From NCBI GenBank assembly GCA_004802725.1, contig SGPM01000029.1:62001-126000 (forward strand): a stretch of 64,000 bases of DNA. The letters are read 5' to 3'. A program made the translations under genes and the position numbers. The notes below the pieces were generated by a model. That model was not told the DNA's origin, made no database searches, and saw nothing but the letters and a program-made list of their open reading frames with translations. Below are positions 33,864-44,560 of this stretch, one piece after another. This DNA comes from Antrodiella citrinella (Eukaryota; Basidiomycota; Agaricomycetes; Polyporales; Steccherinaceae). Numbering within the stretch: position 1 is the first letter of the stretch; each line of letters begins with the position of its first letter.

Positions 33864-34982
33864 ATGGCCGGACCTCTCTCACACAACCCCCCCAATGCCA
33901 GTCGCCATATCACAGACGGTGCCATCGCCTGGCTATGGGTCGTCTATGGCTTCTTCCTCACCAGCACCATCCTCATGATCATCTGGCAGTTCACGGTATG
34001 TTCAATTCTCGACTTCAGGGGACTTGAGCTCACCCCTTGCGGCTGACAGCGTCCAAGGGGCACCCGCTTTTTCCACAACCTTGCGGTCATCGTGTTAACG
34101 ACATCCACGCTAGCATACTTCTCCATGGCTTCCGATCTCGGTGCGACCCCAATCTTCGTAGAGTTTCTCCACTCCGGCGGTGAACAGACCCGTCAGATCT
34201 GGGTACGCATATGTCAGTCGTCGTGAATCATTGAAAACTCACGAGATCTACCCATAGTATGTGAGATACATCCAGTATTTCATCAACTTCCCCATTCTGC
34301 TCGCCATGCTCCAATTTGCTTCCGGCCTTGCTCTATCCGACATCTTGATAACTGGTTTCTTCGCCTGGTTCGTCGTTGTCTGCGGCCTCGTGGGCGCGTT
34401 GGTGGCCAGCATCTACAAGTGGGGTTACTTCGTCATGGGCGTCTTTGGACTGATCTACATCTGGTGAGTATCTACATCTGCATGCAGTCAGGCTCCTATC
34501 AGCTCATATTCATGGTGCTCAGGGCCTCACTGGACGGACATGGTCCTCGTACTACCTTCAGTGCCGGCGATGTTGTCCGCACCGGCTACATCCGCGCCAG
34601 TGTTTACCTTACCCTCGTTACGCTCATGTACCCGCTCGTCTGGGGCTTGAGCGAAGGTGGCAACGTCCTCTCGCCCTCCGGTGAGATGGTCTGGTACGGC
34701 ATCCTGGACTTGCTCCTTGGCCCCCTCTTCCTCTTCTTCTTCCTCTCCGGCTTGCGCACCGTCGACTACGAGACGTTCGGCTTCCGCTCGGGCAAGTACA
34801 CCGATGGATATGGCGCGGACGCGGTCGGTACTGGTGCGGCTGCTGGGACCGGTGCAGCTGTAGGCTCCAACGCTGCACACACAGAGAAGCCTGCTGTTCC
34901 GGCGGCTACTTCTGCGGCTGACGCCCCCGCTGCTGGTACGACTAGCACTGCACCTACTACCGCACCGACTGGAGATGTATAA
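33864..34982 (+). CDS. Opsin-related membrane protein lacking the retinal lysine (YRO2/HSP30-like)
   Basis: Seven-helix membrane protein of the microbial-rhodopsin superfamily. Exons 33864-33995, 34050-34202, 34258-34463, 34523-34982; 316 residues. Helices are evident in AIAWLWVVYGFFLTSTILMI, YVRYIQYFINFPILLAMLQF (helix C region with Arg-Tyr), LITGFFAWFVVVCGLVGALV, GYFVMGVFGLIYIW, ASVYLTLVTLMYPLVWGLSE and YGILDLLLGPLFLFFFLSG. In functional rhodopsins the last helix reads D-x-x-x-K with the Schiff-base lysine; here it reads LDLLLGPLF, with Gly in that place. It should therefore not bind retinal, like yeast Yro2/Mrh1/Hsp30, which respond to stress. The cytosolic tail is Ala/Thr/Gly-rich. The first ATG after the TATA box and CT-rich leader was taken as the start. 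Confidence 0.9.
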
Positions 34983-35348
34983 TGCGATGTGTATTCTTTC
35001 CTTCTCTATTTTTTGGAATTTATATCTGGAAAGCTCTTTCTATCATTCGTCACTTGTACCAAATCTAAGGCATGTTCTCGATCTTCTACCCTTCGCTTCT
35101 TTGATCCTTGTAGGCCATTACTTAGTACTCCCTCCATATATGTACAGATTTTAATGCCACCCTACCCTACGCTTTAATATCGATATTCAATACCGATTTT
35201 TACTACGCGATTGCGATCATGAGATCTCGTACAATTGCAAGCGAGGTATAAACGACAATACGTATGAATACATGGAATATATCACGTCAAGTCAACGACT
35301 CTGAAATGTCCCCTAGCATTTTCTTCATCTAACAATACAAGAAATTGA
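34983..35348. other. Convergent 3' region, no gene seen
   Basis: 366 bp, AT-rich, between two converging stops. It holds T-rich stretches and short ATAT-like motifs that fit polyadenylation regions. Confidence 0.5.
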
Positions 35349-38053
35349 TCATACCTTTGCCCAAGCTTCCAGCGCTCTCCTCGCTGCACTCACGCTCCTG
35401 TTATTCTCGCCACCTTCCGTACTCGTATCTCTCGCAAGAACCTCCAGCAAGTCCTTCGTACTTTCCTTCAAATTCTCCACGTCCCTCTCCCTGTTGATCA
35501 CCACGCCCTTGCGCCCCAAATGCCCGAGCAGTGAGCAGATATTTGCGCGCACTTCAGTGGGAAGCCCGGTCGAACCACCGTGTGCGGTAGGTTGGAATTT
35601 AAATGGGACGTTGTGGATGAAGCTGACGAGCATGTCGAATGCGCGTTGCGGCTCAGAGGTGGTAGGCCACGCATCGGACAAGATACCACCCGCCGACATG
35701 GGTGGTAATGATGGTTGGCGGTTGTTAGAACCGACCTCCACAGGTAGAGGGTTCATAAGTGCATCAAGTGCAATAGCGCCTGTAAGATGCGGGATAAACC
35801 CTTAAAGGTCGCAAACATGCCACCGAGTCCACATACCTCCATTGTCACCGGTGCTCAGCAAAGTCAACGCGACGACGCCTTCATTAACCAGCATAGGGTA
35901 TTTCCTGCTCCGGCCAATAAGCTGAGCCAACGCCGCGGCGCAATGTGGCGTCACCAGGGCCCGCCTAGCGACGTCGCGTTTCTGCTGGAAGGTCTCAGGG
36001 TCCTCCGACGAGGCAATGTCGACGGTCCAGAGAGACTTGATGATGTTGACGGCGACTCGTGTGCTCTCGCTTTTGATCGCAACGACGTTGGAGCGTTGGC
36101 CTAGGTCCAAGACGCGGTCCAGTAATGATTTCTCGTCGGACGCGGACGTATCAGGAAGACACACTATTAATGAGTTGTCCACTAAACAACAGGGAAGTCA
36201 TCAGTTTGGGCGTGTGGATCCACTGTCCAATGAACTTACCATTACTACTGCATAGATGTTTCACGAGCCCGATGGCGGACAGCTGTAGATGTTCCACAGC
36301 ATCCGTTCTGGAGTGGATGGACTGACTGGTGAGGAGTTTGCGCAAGACACCGGCCCGACCAATGGGGGTACGATTCGCTGGAGCCGTTGCTAAATGCTTG
36401 AGGAGTCCAAGGAGCCCATGCATGATCTTGAGATCTGTCTCCGGTTCGAGCATGCTGACAAAATCAGGCAGAAGGGCGATGGGTGCGTTGACGATAGCGA
36501 TAGAGTGCGCCTCTGTGAAATTCAATCGCCGTGATTAATCAGTTCTCTGATCCATAAAATGAAAAGTAAAATTACCTCGGCGACACAGATTCCCCAAGTT
36601 GACCAACGCGCACACGAGCAGATCGTCTCGCCCACCCGTTCGCATATATTTATGCGCTCGGATCCATCTAATCATGGTATGAACGAATTCACTTGGTTGA
36701 GTGTCCTGGGACTTAGGGTCATCCCACAAAACATCGATGTTCTTGTCATCTCCGGCGACCTCCACCACGGCCTTGATGACAGCTGCCTTACATCTATCAA
36801 ACCCCTTCCTCCATGCGTCTTCTTCCTCAAGACCGGACCAGTATGGCGGATAGTCGCCGTGTTCGACGAAGGTGAGCATGCGAGAAAGAACAGAATCGCC
36901 ATCCGTCGATGAGACATATTCACGGCTTAGCGCGAGCTTCACCTCTTCCACGTCCAAAGCCAAGCTCTCCAACTGCCCACTTACTTCCTCTATGACGTCA
37001 AGATCAACTTTCGCATAGGCTTTCCAAGAATCAGTAGTGGGAAAAGACGGTGGCGGGGATGGATAAGGAGGTACGAATGCCTGGAGGGTGCGGGAAAGGT
37101 GAGGCAAAATATCAGCGGTAAACAATGGTCGAGCTGTCAACGGCAGATTTAGCAGATTTCCTTGAACGATCACGCAAAATACTCACGCTCATTGTCTTCT
37201 GTGTCTTCCCATTCAGAAATGACTGACCATGTCCATGAGGTGACATTCGAACGCAGATCCCATGTGGCCTTCACTGCGGCGGATTCGTCGTTGCCTTCTA
37301 GGGGTGTATAGGATCCCTTCAACCATGACCCAGGAGGATATATAGCGATAGATAACTTCAAGATGGTCATAGCAGCCTCAAGTGAGATAAGCCTGGTCTT
37401 GACCGGTTCTATGAATCAAAATGAAGGTGGCATCACGGAGTATATTCTAATGTAGGACGCACCATATCCCAAACTGCTGTTCAGCAACACGCCGATTGCT
37501 GTCTTCACGATTAGTAAATCCAACATGGAAAGTTCCATGGGGCCCGTTTCATTTAGTTTGATGGTATCTGAATAGCCTTCAAGCAAAGATACAACAGCCT
37601 GAGGAAAGCCAGCCTCCAACAGTGATGCCCTGCCCTCGTCTGTGCGGCGGAAGCACGATGAGCTCTGGTGCGTGTCCAAGGCCAAGGAAGACAGACTTGC
37701 CGTGATCGATACAAAGATTGGCTGCGACACGTAGTACCTCAGAGATGGCCATCTTGCGCTTTGGATCAGGAGTAGGAGTGCCTGCAGTCGCTGCTTTCAG
37801 AAGGCCACTAAGTGTCTGTGGCAACAAGGTCTTTGCAAGCGCAGTCTGCTGTTCGACTGCGTAACAATGAGAAACAATGTCGTGAGGGTCTCACCGACGT
37901 GGAAGTTTACTCACCATCTTTAACGCGTAGATCGTTCGCGAGCGAGCGTGCGGTCGCCTCGATATCGTTCCATTGCTCATCCTGACTCGGATTGAGGGGC
38001 AACTTTGCGCGGAGATTGCCCAACTCGGATGCTTTGTACAGCGGGGAGTTCAT
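35349..38053 (-). CDS. Armadillo-repeat protein, Rap1GDS1/SmgGDS-like
   Basis: Large alpha-helical ARM protein of 766 residues, probably a cytosolic binding factor for small GTPases of the SmgGDS type. Exons 38053-37915, 37856-37701, 37639-37463, 37408-37187, 37133-36576, 36512-36240, 36181-35837, 35779-35349. Helical repeats include VLRVAANLCIDHDEGRASLL, EAGFPQAVVSLLEGYSD, LLVCALVNLGNLCRRG, LQLSAIGLVKHLCSSNG, ESTRVAVNIIKSLW and YPMLVNEGVVALTLLS, all resembling SmgGDS repeats. The second intron (37640-37700) uses GCAAGT as donor. No catalytic site is expected. Partner GTPases cannot be told from the sequence. It is divergent from the enoyl-CoA isomerase gene (343 bp). Being a real gene is certain; the GDS name is a good but unproven match. 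Confidence 0.75.
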
Positions 38054-38396
38054 GAAGATGAGAGGGGGGTTGTGAGTACGTGGCGATGGTGGAAGATAGA
38101 AAGACTGGCAAAGGAGTCTGAGAATCGCAGGGCTTTGACTGTTGATGAGAGATGTAACAGCTCAACAGTAGCCATCCCGCTCTGGTAAACTTTATCACCT
38201 TCAAGACTTGGGAATTCCTCCCGCGGCGCTGATTAGATCACAGATCACCCTTATCTAATCGAAATACTTCCGGCAAACAAAGTTGCCAGGTGTTGTGGCA
38301 GCAACTCGACAACTCGTAACTTCGTATATTATTCAGGCTTCCAACGGACCCTCATTTGACCCTCATCATCATTCGCTCTGCACAGTGCCCCTCGAA
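38054..38396. promoter_or_regulatory. Divergent promoter GDS-like / enoyl-CoA isomerase
   Basis: 343 bp shared by two divergent genes. Moderately AT-rich near 38230-38290, no exact repeat found. A few in-frame codons upstream of the isomerase ATG (from 38283) are open but add no recognisable domain. Confidence 0.4.
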
Positions 38397-39708
38397 ATGT
38401 CTACCGTCACCCTGGAAGTCTCCCAGAGCATTGCCACAATCACGTTCAATAGACCGCATACTCTCAATGCCATCACTCACGAAGGTACGCATTCATAGAA
38501 TGATAGGCAATACAGCACTAACTTCTTTCTCAGATTATACCGCGTTCTCTGAAGCACTGAGAGCAGTAGACAAAAGAGACGACGTTGTGGTCACCATATG
38601 GCAGGGTACGTGTCACTGTACTTCATGACCATTGACAGCTGAGCTCATCATGACGGACCCACAGCTACCGGACGATGGTTTTGCGCGTACGTGAGGTCGT
38701 AACTTGTCGAGGACGGTCCAGTGACCTGTTGTAAGATCAGTGGTACGGATGTGACCTTAAGTATGGCCGATGAACAGGACGGACCGACCACACAACGAGA
38801 ACATTTCATACAGAGAGTAGCGCCTTTCAATACCGAAGTGTCTCATGCTGTACGTCCCTTCACTGTTCACATGCGAATGGACGTCGAACTCATCTTAGGC
38901 TCACATAGCTGGCAACTCACTCAAAAATTCTGGTTGCAGCTATGAATGGCCCGGTTATGGGTACGTTTCTTCGCTGTTCTATTTCCATGATGCGAACGCA
39001 CAGCTGACCATCGCGCGTCCTAGGTATTGCCGCTGGCAAGTATTGCCAAGGCTTACTGCAGGTACATGTTGTGACGTGATGTTATTCCTGCAGCATTCTT
39101 GGGTCACTTCGACTTCATCTACTGTATGCCAAATGCATGGCTGTGTGTACCGTTCACATTTCTCGGTAAGGGCTTCCTACGCTTTCTAGTTTACGTACTT
39201 ACACCGTGGACTCACCCAGGTATCATTGCGGAGGCGTGCTCAAGCGTGAACTTCGTCGAACGCAGTACGTCTATATTCGTCTTGGCAAAATATTCGCATT
39301 ACATTCTGCACAGTGGGCGTGTCCAAAGCAAAGGAAGCACTCATTTTTGGCAAGAAAATTGATGCCAATGCTCTTCTCAGCTGTGGTTTCGTGAAGTGCG
39401 TAGCTACCATGATCGGAGCTGAGCGGACATACTGAAGGCCCGTCTGTCATAGCGAAATCTTTGCTGAGCAGTCGGTCGAATCGTTCCACGCAAATGTCCG
39501 GTCACGGCTTCAGTCGGAACTGGAAGGTCTTGACACCGATGCTGTGCTGATCGTCAAGAGTCTTCTCAAGACAGCGGCCACGGAGCGGAATAGCCTTGAC
39601 GGTGCGATCCTGAGGGAAAGTATGGCGCAGGCTGCGCGCTTCGCTACCGGAGTTCCATTGGAACGCTTCAAGAGGATCGCGAACAAAGAGATCAAGCACA
39701 AATTGTAA
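38397..39708 (+). CDS. ECI1: Peroxisomal delta3,delta2-enoyl-CoA isomerase (crotonase family)
   Basis: Shifts double bonds in unsaturated fatty acyl-CoA during beta-oxidation. Ten exons: 38397-38484, 38534-38605, 38665-38686, 38741-38849, 38909-38960, 39024-39035 (12 nt), 39094-39165, 39220-39264, 39314-39395, 39453-39708; 269 residues. Crotonase motifs: ITFNRPHTLNAIT, ATGRWFCAGTDVTLSM (oxyanion loop), KILVAAMNGPVMGIAAA, HFDFIYCMPNAWLCVPFTFL and the likely acid/base Glu in GIIAEACSSVNFVERMG. The protein ends in HKL, a functional-type variant of the peroxisomal PTS1 signal (SKL class). The 12-nt exon is followed by an intron (39036-39093) with a GCAAGT donor. The enoyl-CoA isomerase subgroup is favoured over hydratase because of length, the PTS1 and the position of the single Glu. 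Confidence 0.88.
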
Positions 39709-40453
39709 AGGCCAGTCTCACAGTGCTATGTTTCAAATTTCCCCATGGATCTTTCGAGCTATGGTGTGTATTGTATGTTCAATGTCAGCTACTGTATATA
39801 TGTATGACCTTTGTGTAAAATTTACTCGAGTCCTATCTGGTCTTTGAGTTCCGCCTGTTCCAGCCTCGATGAAAAGTGTAAGTATTCTACAACGGCATTC
39901 GCGCACTACACTCTCTTGCTGTCGACAGACCCATTGACGATTCCCGCTACCATTAGGTAGTGGGTCATATGATCAGTGTCCCAGGCACCGGCCCTTGGCT
40001 ACATGCTATAGTCTATGCGCGTTAAAGAGCGTGCTTGGTTGTCGTGATTGTTCGACTTGTTATCGCCATTCCTTCTCGGACTCCATTTTCAGAAGCTTAT
40101 CTTTGCCCGTCACAGCACTCGAGCGACTTATATCTTGCTTATATTGCGTCGCAGGTCGCGTAGATCCCGACCAAACTGAATGGAACCGTCATTCTGCGCT
40201 TCTGTTGGCCCTTGGAAGGCATGGCGCTTTCCAAAGGCACCGTGACAGAACGCCTTCCTTGTATGTTGACTGGCGGTTCCGATGTATTTCTAATTAGCTT
40301 GGCAACATCCCTGGGACCTCTCTATTGCGTGATGGATCTGAAAATCAGGCAGGGCGCTCCAACTACTGTTATTGCTCGGATGCCGTCCACGGACATCTTT
40401 AAGCGCAGTTTTCCCTCTTCTTCTTTGCACTTGTCACCTCTGGCCCCCCAAGC
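39709..40453. promoter_or_regulatory. Upstream region of the amino-acid permease gene
   Basis: 745 bp between two plus-strand genes: 3' UTR of the isomerase, then the permease promoter. I see no gene; frames at 39995-40297 and 40212-40490 lack known motifs and the latter overlaps the permease start in another frame. No clear repeat. Confidence 0.4.
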
Positions 40454-42670
40454 ATGGCCGACGAAGAGAAGAAACCCGCCAGCTCGTTGAGCAGCGCTGA
40501 GGACGGGAAAGAGCGCACCTATGAGGACGAGGTACTCATTGACCCCGAGCATGATACTTTGCACCGTGGACTGTCTGCACGGCAGATATCCATGATTGCA
40601 GTGAGTCCCCTTTGCGATCTGCTACTGATGAGTGGCTGAAATGTTTTTAAGCTTGGTGGCGCTGTTGGAACAGGTCTTATCATTGGTTCTGGTACGGCTC
40701 TGGTCAGAGGAGGACCACTGGGTATATTACTAGGATACTCTTTTGTGGGCCTAGTTTGCTACATGGTGAGAGTCATCCATACGTTCGCCTTAATGCTTGC
40801 TGAGACGTTCGTCAGGTTATGGTCTCTTTGGGCGAAATGGCAGCATATCTTCCTCACAAGAAAGGTTTCGCTGGATATGCCACACGATTCGTCGACCCTG
40901 CATTCGGGTTCGCTCTAGGGTGGAACTATCTCTTGAAGTAAGTTCTTGTGTTCGTTGGTTTCGTTCGGCTACTGTGTGGTCTTACCGTATGGACAGGTAT
41001 TTGATCGTCACGCCAAACAATATCAATGCCGCTGGCGTTGTCATTCAATACTGGAACCAGAAAATCAATATCGCTGTATGGATGGGTATGTCATGTCCTT
41101 AGTAGTGCGGTATGCCAGTGCTGATCACTCCTCTTCTGCAGTTGTTTTCATTGCGTTCAGTAAGTTCAAGGCGCGACCTGCGGGGACTACGTCTAATGCA
41201 TGTCTCTGCGCACAGTCTTTGTCGTCAATTTACTCGGTGTACGCATCTTTGGAGAACTTGAATTCTGGTTCAGCAGCATCAAGGTCATCACCTTGATTGG
41301 TCTTCTCCTCATGGGCATCATCATCGACCTTGGTGGTAATCCTAAGCACGACCGCTACGGCTTCCGGTACTGGAGAGCCCCAGACGGGCCTATGGGCACA
41401 TACCTGCAAGGCCAAGTTCATAACTATCATCTGTCGATTTTCCTGGGTTTCTGGAGTACTCTGATCAACGCACTCTTTGCATTCATCGGAACGGAGCTAA
41501 TTGGTGTCACTGTTGGCGAGGCCCAAGCACCGAGGAAGAATATCCCCATTGCTATCAAGCGGACTTTCTTCCGTATCGTCGTGTTCTACATCGGTGGTGT
41601 CTTCATCATCGGCTTGATCGTTCCTAGCACAAACCAATCGCTTTTCACTGCGAACAAGTCCAAAGCCGGAGCTGCTGCTTCGCCTTTCGTCGTAGGTATG
41701 GTCATTCTCTCCAACTCAGTCCTTTTCAGATCCTCAATCCTCATCGTTATGTATAGCCGCCACCCTCGCAGGTATCAAAACCCTCAACCATGTGATCAAC
41801 GCGGCCATTCTCGTATTCGTGCTCAGTGCGGCGAACTCGGATCTTTACATCGCATCTCGAACTCTCTATGGTCTTGCTGTCGAAGGCAAGGCACCGCGGA
41901 TATTCGCTCGAGTTAACAGGCTGGGAGTGCCATACCCTGCACTCATCATGTCCACTCTATTCTGCGGACTGGTTTTCTTGAATGTCTCATCCAGCAGTGC
42001 CAAAGGTACGTCACACTTCATGACATGTCTAATTTTGCTATGATTGAATGTCAGCATCTCAACAGTGTTCACGTGGTTCGTGAACCTGGTGTCGACGTGA
42101 GTAACGTACAGACTGAACCATCATCGTCGTTCTCACATTCATGCAGTTTTGGAGCCATCACATGGATGTGCATCGTCTACACCCATATGTAAGTGTACTT
42201 GCCGAATCCGGATGCACACACTGACTGACGTCGGGCATTCCATTGTTATAGTCGATTCATGAAGGCTCTGGAGGCACAAGGAATGTCACGCGATGACCTG
42301 CCCTACAAAGCGCCATTCCAGCCGTATGGATCATGGTTCGCGCTCATCGCGACCGCTATCATCACTTTCTTCAAAGGTCAGTATCAGCTTCTGCACCCAC
42401 TATTCACGCTTCTGACAACGTTTGGCAGGTTTCGATACGTTCATGCCATTCACGACAGATACCTTCGTCACATCATACATTGCGATACCCGCTTTTGTTC
42501 TGTTCTGGGGAGGTTACAAACTGTTCTACAGATCGAAGGTCATTCCTCCCGAGAAAGTAGACCTCATCACCGGGAAGAGGGAGATTGACGAGGAAGAGGA
42601 GAGATTCAACGCTGCTGAAGCTGCGAAGGGTCCACGTACGAAGTGGCAAAAGATCTTTGACTCGTTCTGA
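40454..42670 (+). CDS. Amino-acid permease, YAT family (APC superfamily)
   Basis: Plasma-membrane symporter for amino acids with about 12 membrane helices. Eleven exons: 40454-40600, 40652-40765, 40816-40937, 40997-41085, 41142-41159 (18 nt), 41216-41695, 41757-42005, 42066-42096, 42147-42188, 42252-42376, 42429-42670; 552 residues. N-terminal cytosolic acidic tail (DEEKKPASSLSSAEDGKE), then the APC start motif LHRGLSARQISMIALGGAVG and GTGLIIGSGTALVRGGP. Other signatures: VSLGEMAAYLPHKKGFAGYA, ELIGVTVGEAQAPRKNIP, AANSDLYIASRTLYGLAVEG, GKAPRIFARVNRLGVPYPAL and LPYKAPFQPYGSWFALI. The C-terminal tail is charged. Substrate range cannot be predicted. Small exons within helices are all needed for frame. 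The ATG at 40454 is the only in-frame start near the family N-terminus. Confidence 0.93.
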
Positions 42671-42985
42671 AGAGGATGTATTTATTTGTGCTCGTTGTAT
42701 CACTGCGTCATTTCATACCGTCAATGACACAAAGGTCATCGAAATGACACAGATGTTCTCGTCATCAGCGCTACGTAATCCTCTACCCAACGTCAGCAAT
42801 CATGGGCGTCTGTTCATACCCGTCTGGTCGAATTTTTCCCTGAGAGAGTCAGCGACGAGCCACAAGAGGCAAGCATTTCAGGCCATGTAGGCAATAAATT
42901 CTGTTCGCCGTCATGCTCAATTATCACTGCATCTTCCACCCCTTCGTCTGCTCAGTCAGACTAGACTCTTTTGAGCCCGTTGCTC
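42671..42985. other. Spacer between permease and pirin
   Basis: 315 bp on the plus strand: permease 3' UTR and pirin promoter. No gene or repeat recognised. Confidence 0.4.
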
Positions 42986-44449
42986 ATGTATAAAGTCGTC
43001 CATCTGGCCTCCATCGTAGCCATCATCGTTTCTCTCGCTGCTTATTATTACTACCCTCTGCTGAACCTCGGCAACACTCGTACTCCCTCTAAGCCCTTGA
43101 CTTATTTGCAGAACAGCTCTACTTCAGACATGGCTGCTGCATCCATATCTAGGAATGTATCGAAGAAGGTGCTTTCCGTCGAGACACCCGAGGTACGCAC
43201 GCCATTCATCCCTCCTCTCGTGTATCGATACCCATCCAATGTCTTCCTCTGGGCATAGGGTGCGGGTGCTCTCGTTCGGAGATCCATTGGAACCGCGAAG
43301 CTCAAGAACCTGACTCCGTTCTTGATGCTGGACCACTTCCATGTCGCACAAGGAGCAGGATTCCCTGACCACCCGCATAGAGGACAGGCAACTGTCACCT
43401 ACATGCTGGAGGGATCAAGTCAGCATGAAGACTCTGCTGGCCACAAGGGTTTGATTGAGACTGGCGGTGTCCAGTGGATGAGTGCGGTACGTCCTTAGCT
43501 TTTCATACGTCGCAGGATGGGAAACTGACCGTCTTGGTTTCACAGGGTAGAGGAAGTAAGTACTTGAGGTGTTTGCACTGAGATGTACTCTGACGAAGTT
43601 CGCTCACCGTGTAGTCATCCATGCCGAAATGCCCGTACACGGACCAAACGTTCCCGAACCTCGCGGACTTCAGTTGTGGATCGACTTGCCAAAAGAACAC
43701 AAGATGATGGAGCCCACTTACCAGGAACTTGCTCCTTCAGAGTATGTCTTTTTCCCCGAGTACAACGCCTTCTTCAAGACTGACAATCAGCCTTTCAGGA
43801 TTCCAGTTGCTTATCCAGAAGGCCCTGATGGACCCACCAGGATCAAAGTCATTAGTGGAAAGAGCTATGGCGTGGAATCTCCCGTAAGACCTGTTGGCGG
43901 ATGCTGGTATTTCCACGTCATCTTCGACAAGAAGGGTTCGACAATATTCCAAGATATCTTGCCAGGTTGGACCGCTTTCATCTACAGTACGTCTTTAACC
44001 ACTTCGAGTCGAGAGACAAGCTCAAGGTGCATTTCGTCCTTTAGCTCTGAAAGGTTCCATCAATATTGGCAATGAGGCCCTTCCGCAAGAGAGTTTCCAC
44101 ACTCTTGTGCTCTCTAGCGAACCAGATGAAACCGGAGTCAAGATAACCGCCGCGAAGGATAACACAGAGTTCGTGCTGGTATGTCAAGTTCCAGCTTCTT
44201 GAATGCCAGCAGCAGGATAACTAAATTTGCGAGCAGATCGCGGGAGAGCCTCTTGACCAGACTGTCTTCCAGTACGGACCTTTCGTCATGACAACTCGGG
44301 AGGAGATTCAGAAGACCTTACTCGACTGTCAGTACCCAATCCTATGTTTTGCCCGTCGCTTCCTGACATGCCTTTCAACAGATCAAATGGGCCTGAACGG
44401 CTTCGAGAAAGCACGCAGTTGGAAGAGTGAGATTGGAAACCGCAAGTGA
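42986..44449 (+). CDS. Pirin-family cupin with an N-terminal hydrophobic extension
   Basis: Iron-binding bicupin; pirins act as nuclear cofactors or quercetinase-like enzymes. Exons 42986-43192, 43259-43486, 43546-43555 (10 nt), 43615-43741, 43799-43986, 44045-44178, 44237-44327, 44382-44449; 350 residues. Metal-binding motifs are LDHFHVA, FPDHPHRGQATVTYMLEG and SSQHEDS, followed by GGVQWMSAGRGIIHAEMP and LQLWIDLPKEHKM. A conserved SPVRPVGGCWYF stretch argues against a possible in-frame 48-nt intron at 43884-43931. The first ATG gives an unusual hydrophobic segment (VVHLASIVAIIVSLAAYYYY) that would anchor or target the protein. An internal ATG at 43130 would give a typical soluble pirin. The 10-nt exon encodes the Gly-Arg-Gly of the conserved motif. 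Confidence 0.9.
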
Positions 44450-44560
44450 TGACAGCAAGACGACGTGCGCATTCTAGCAGTAGAGCATAGTAGTATCAGT
44501 ATTTTTATATCGCAGAGCCCTCAATGATAGAACAATATGACCAAACTACTGCGCAGCAGT

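Noticed and set aside
34527..34880. Antisense frame of 117 codons over the opsin-related gene
   Set aside because: Shadow of the GC-rich, Ala-rich tail coding on the plus strand; no motif.
43884..43931. In-frame 48-nt GT-AG intron in pirin
   Set aside because: The reading through it (SPVRPVGGCWYFHVIF) matches a conserved pirin segment, so it is coding.
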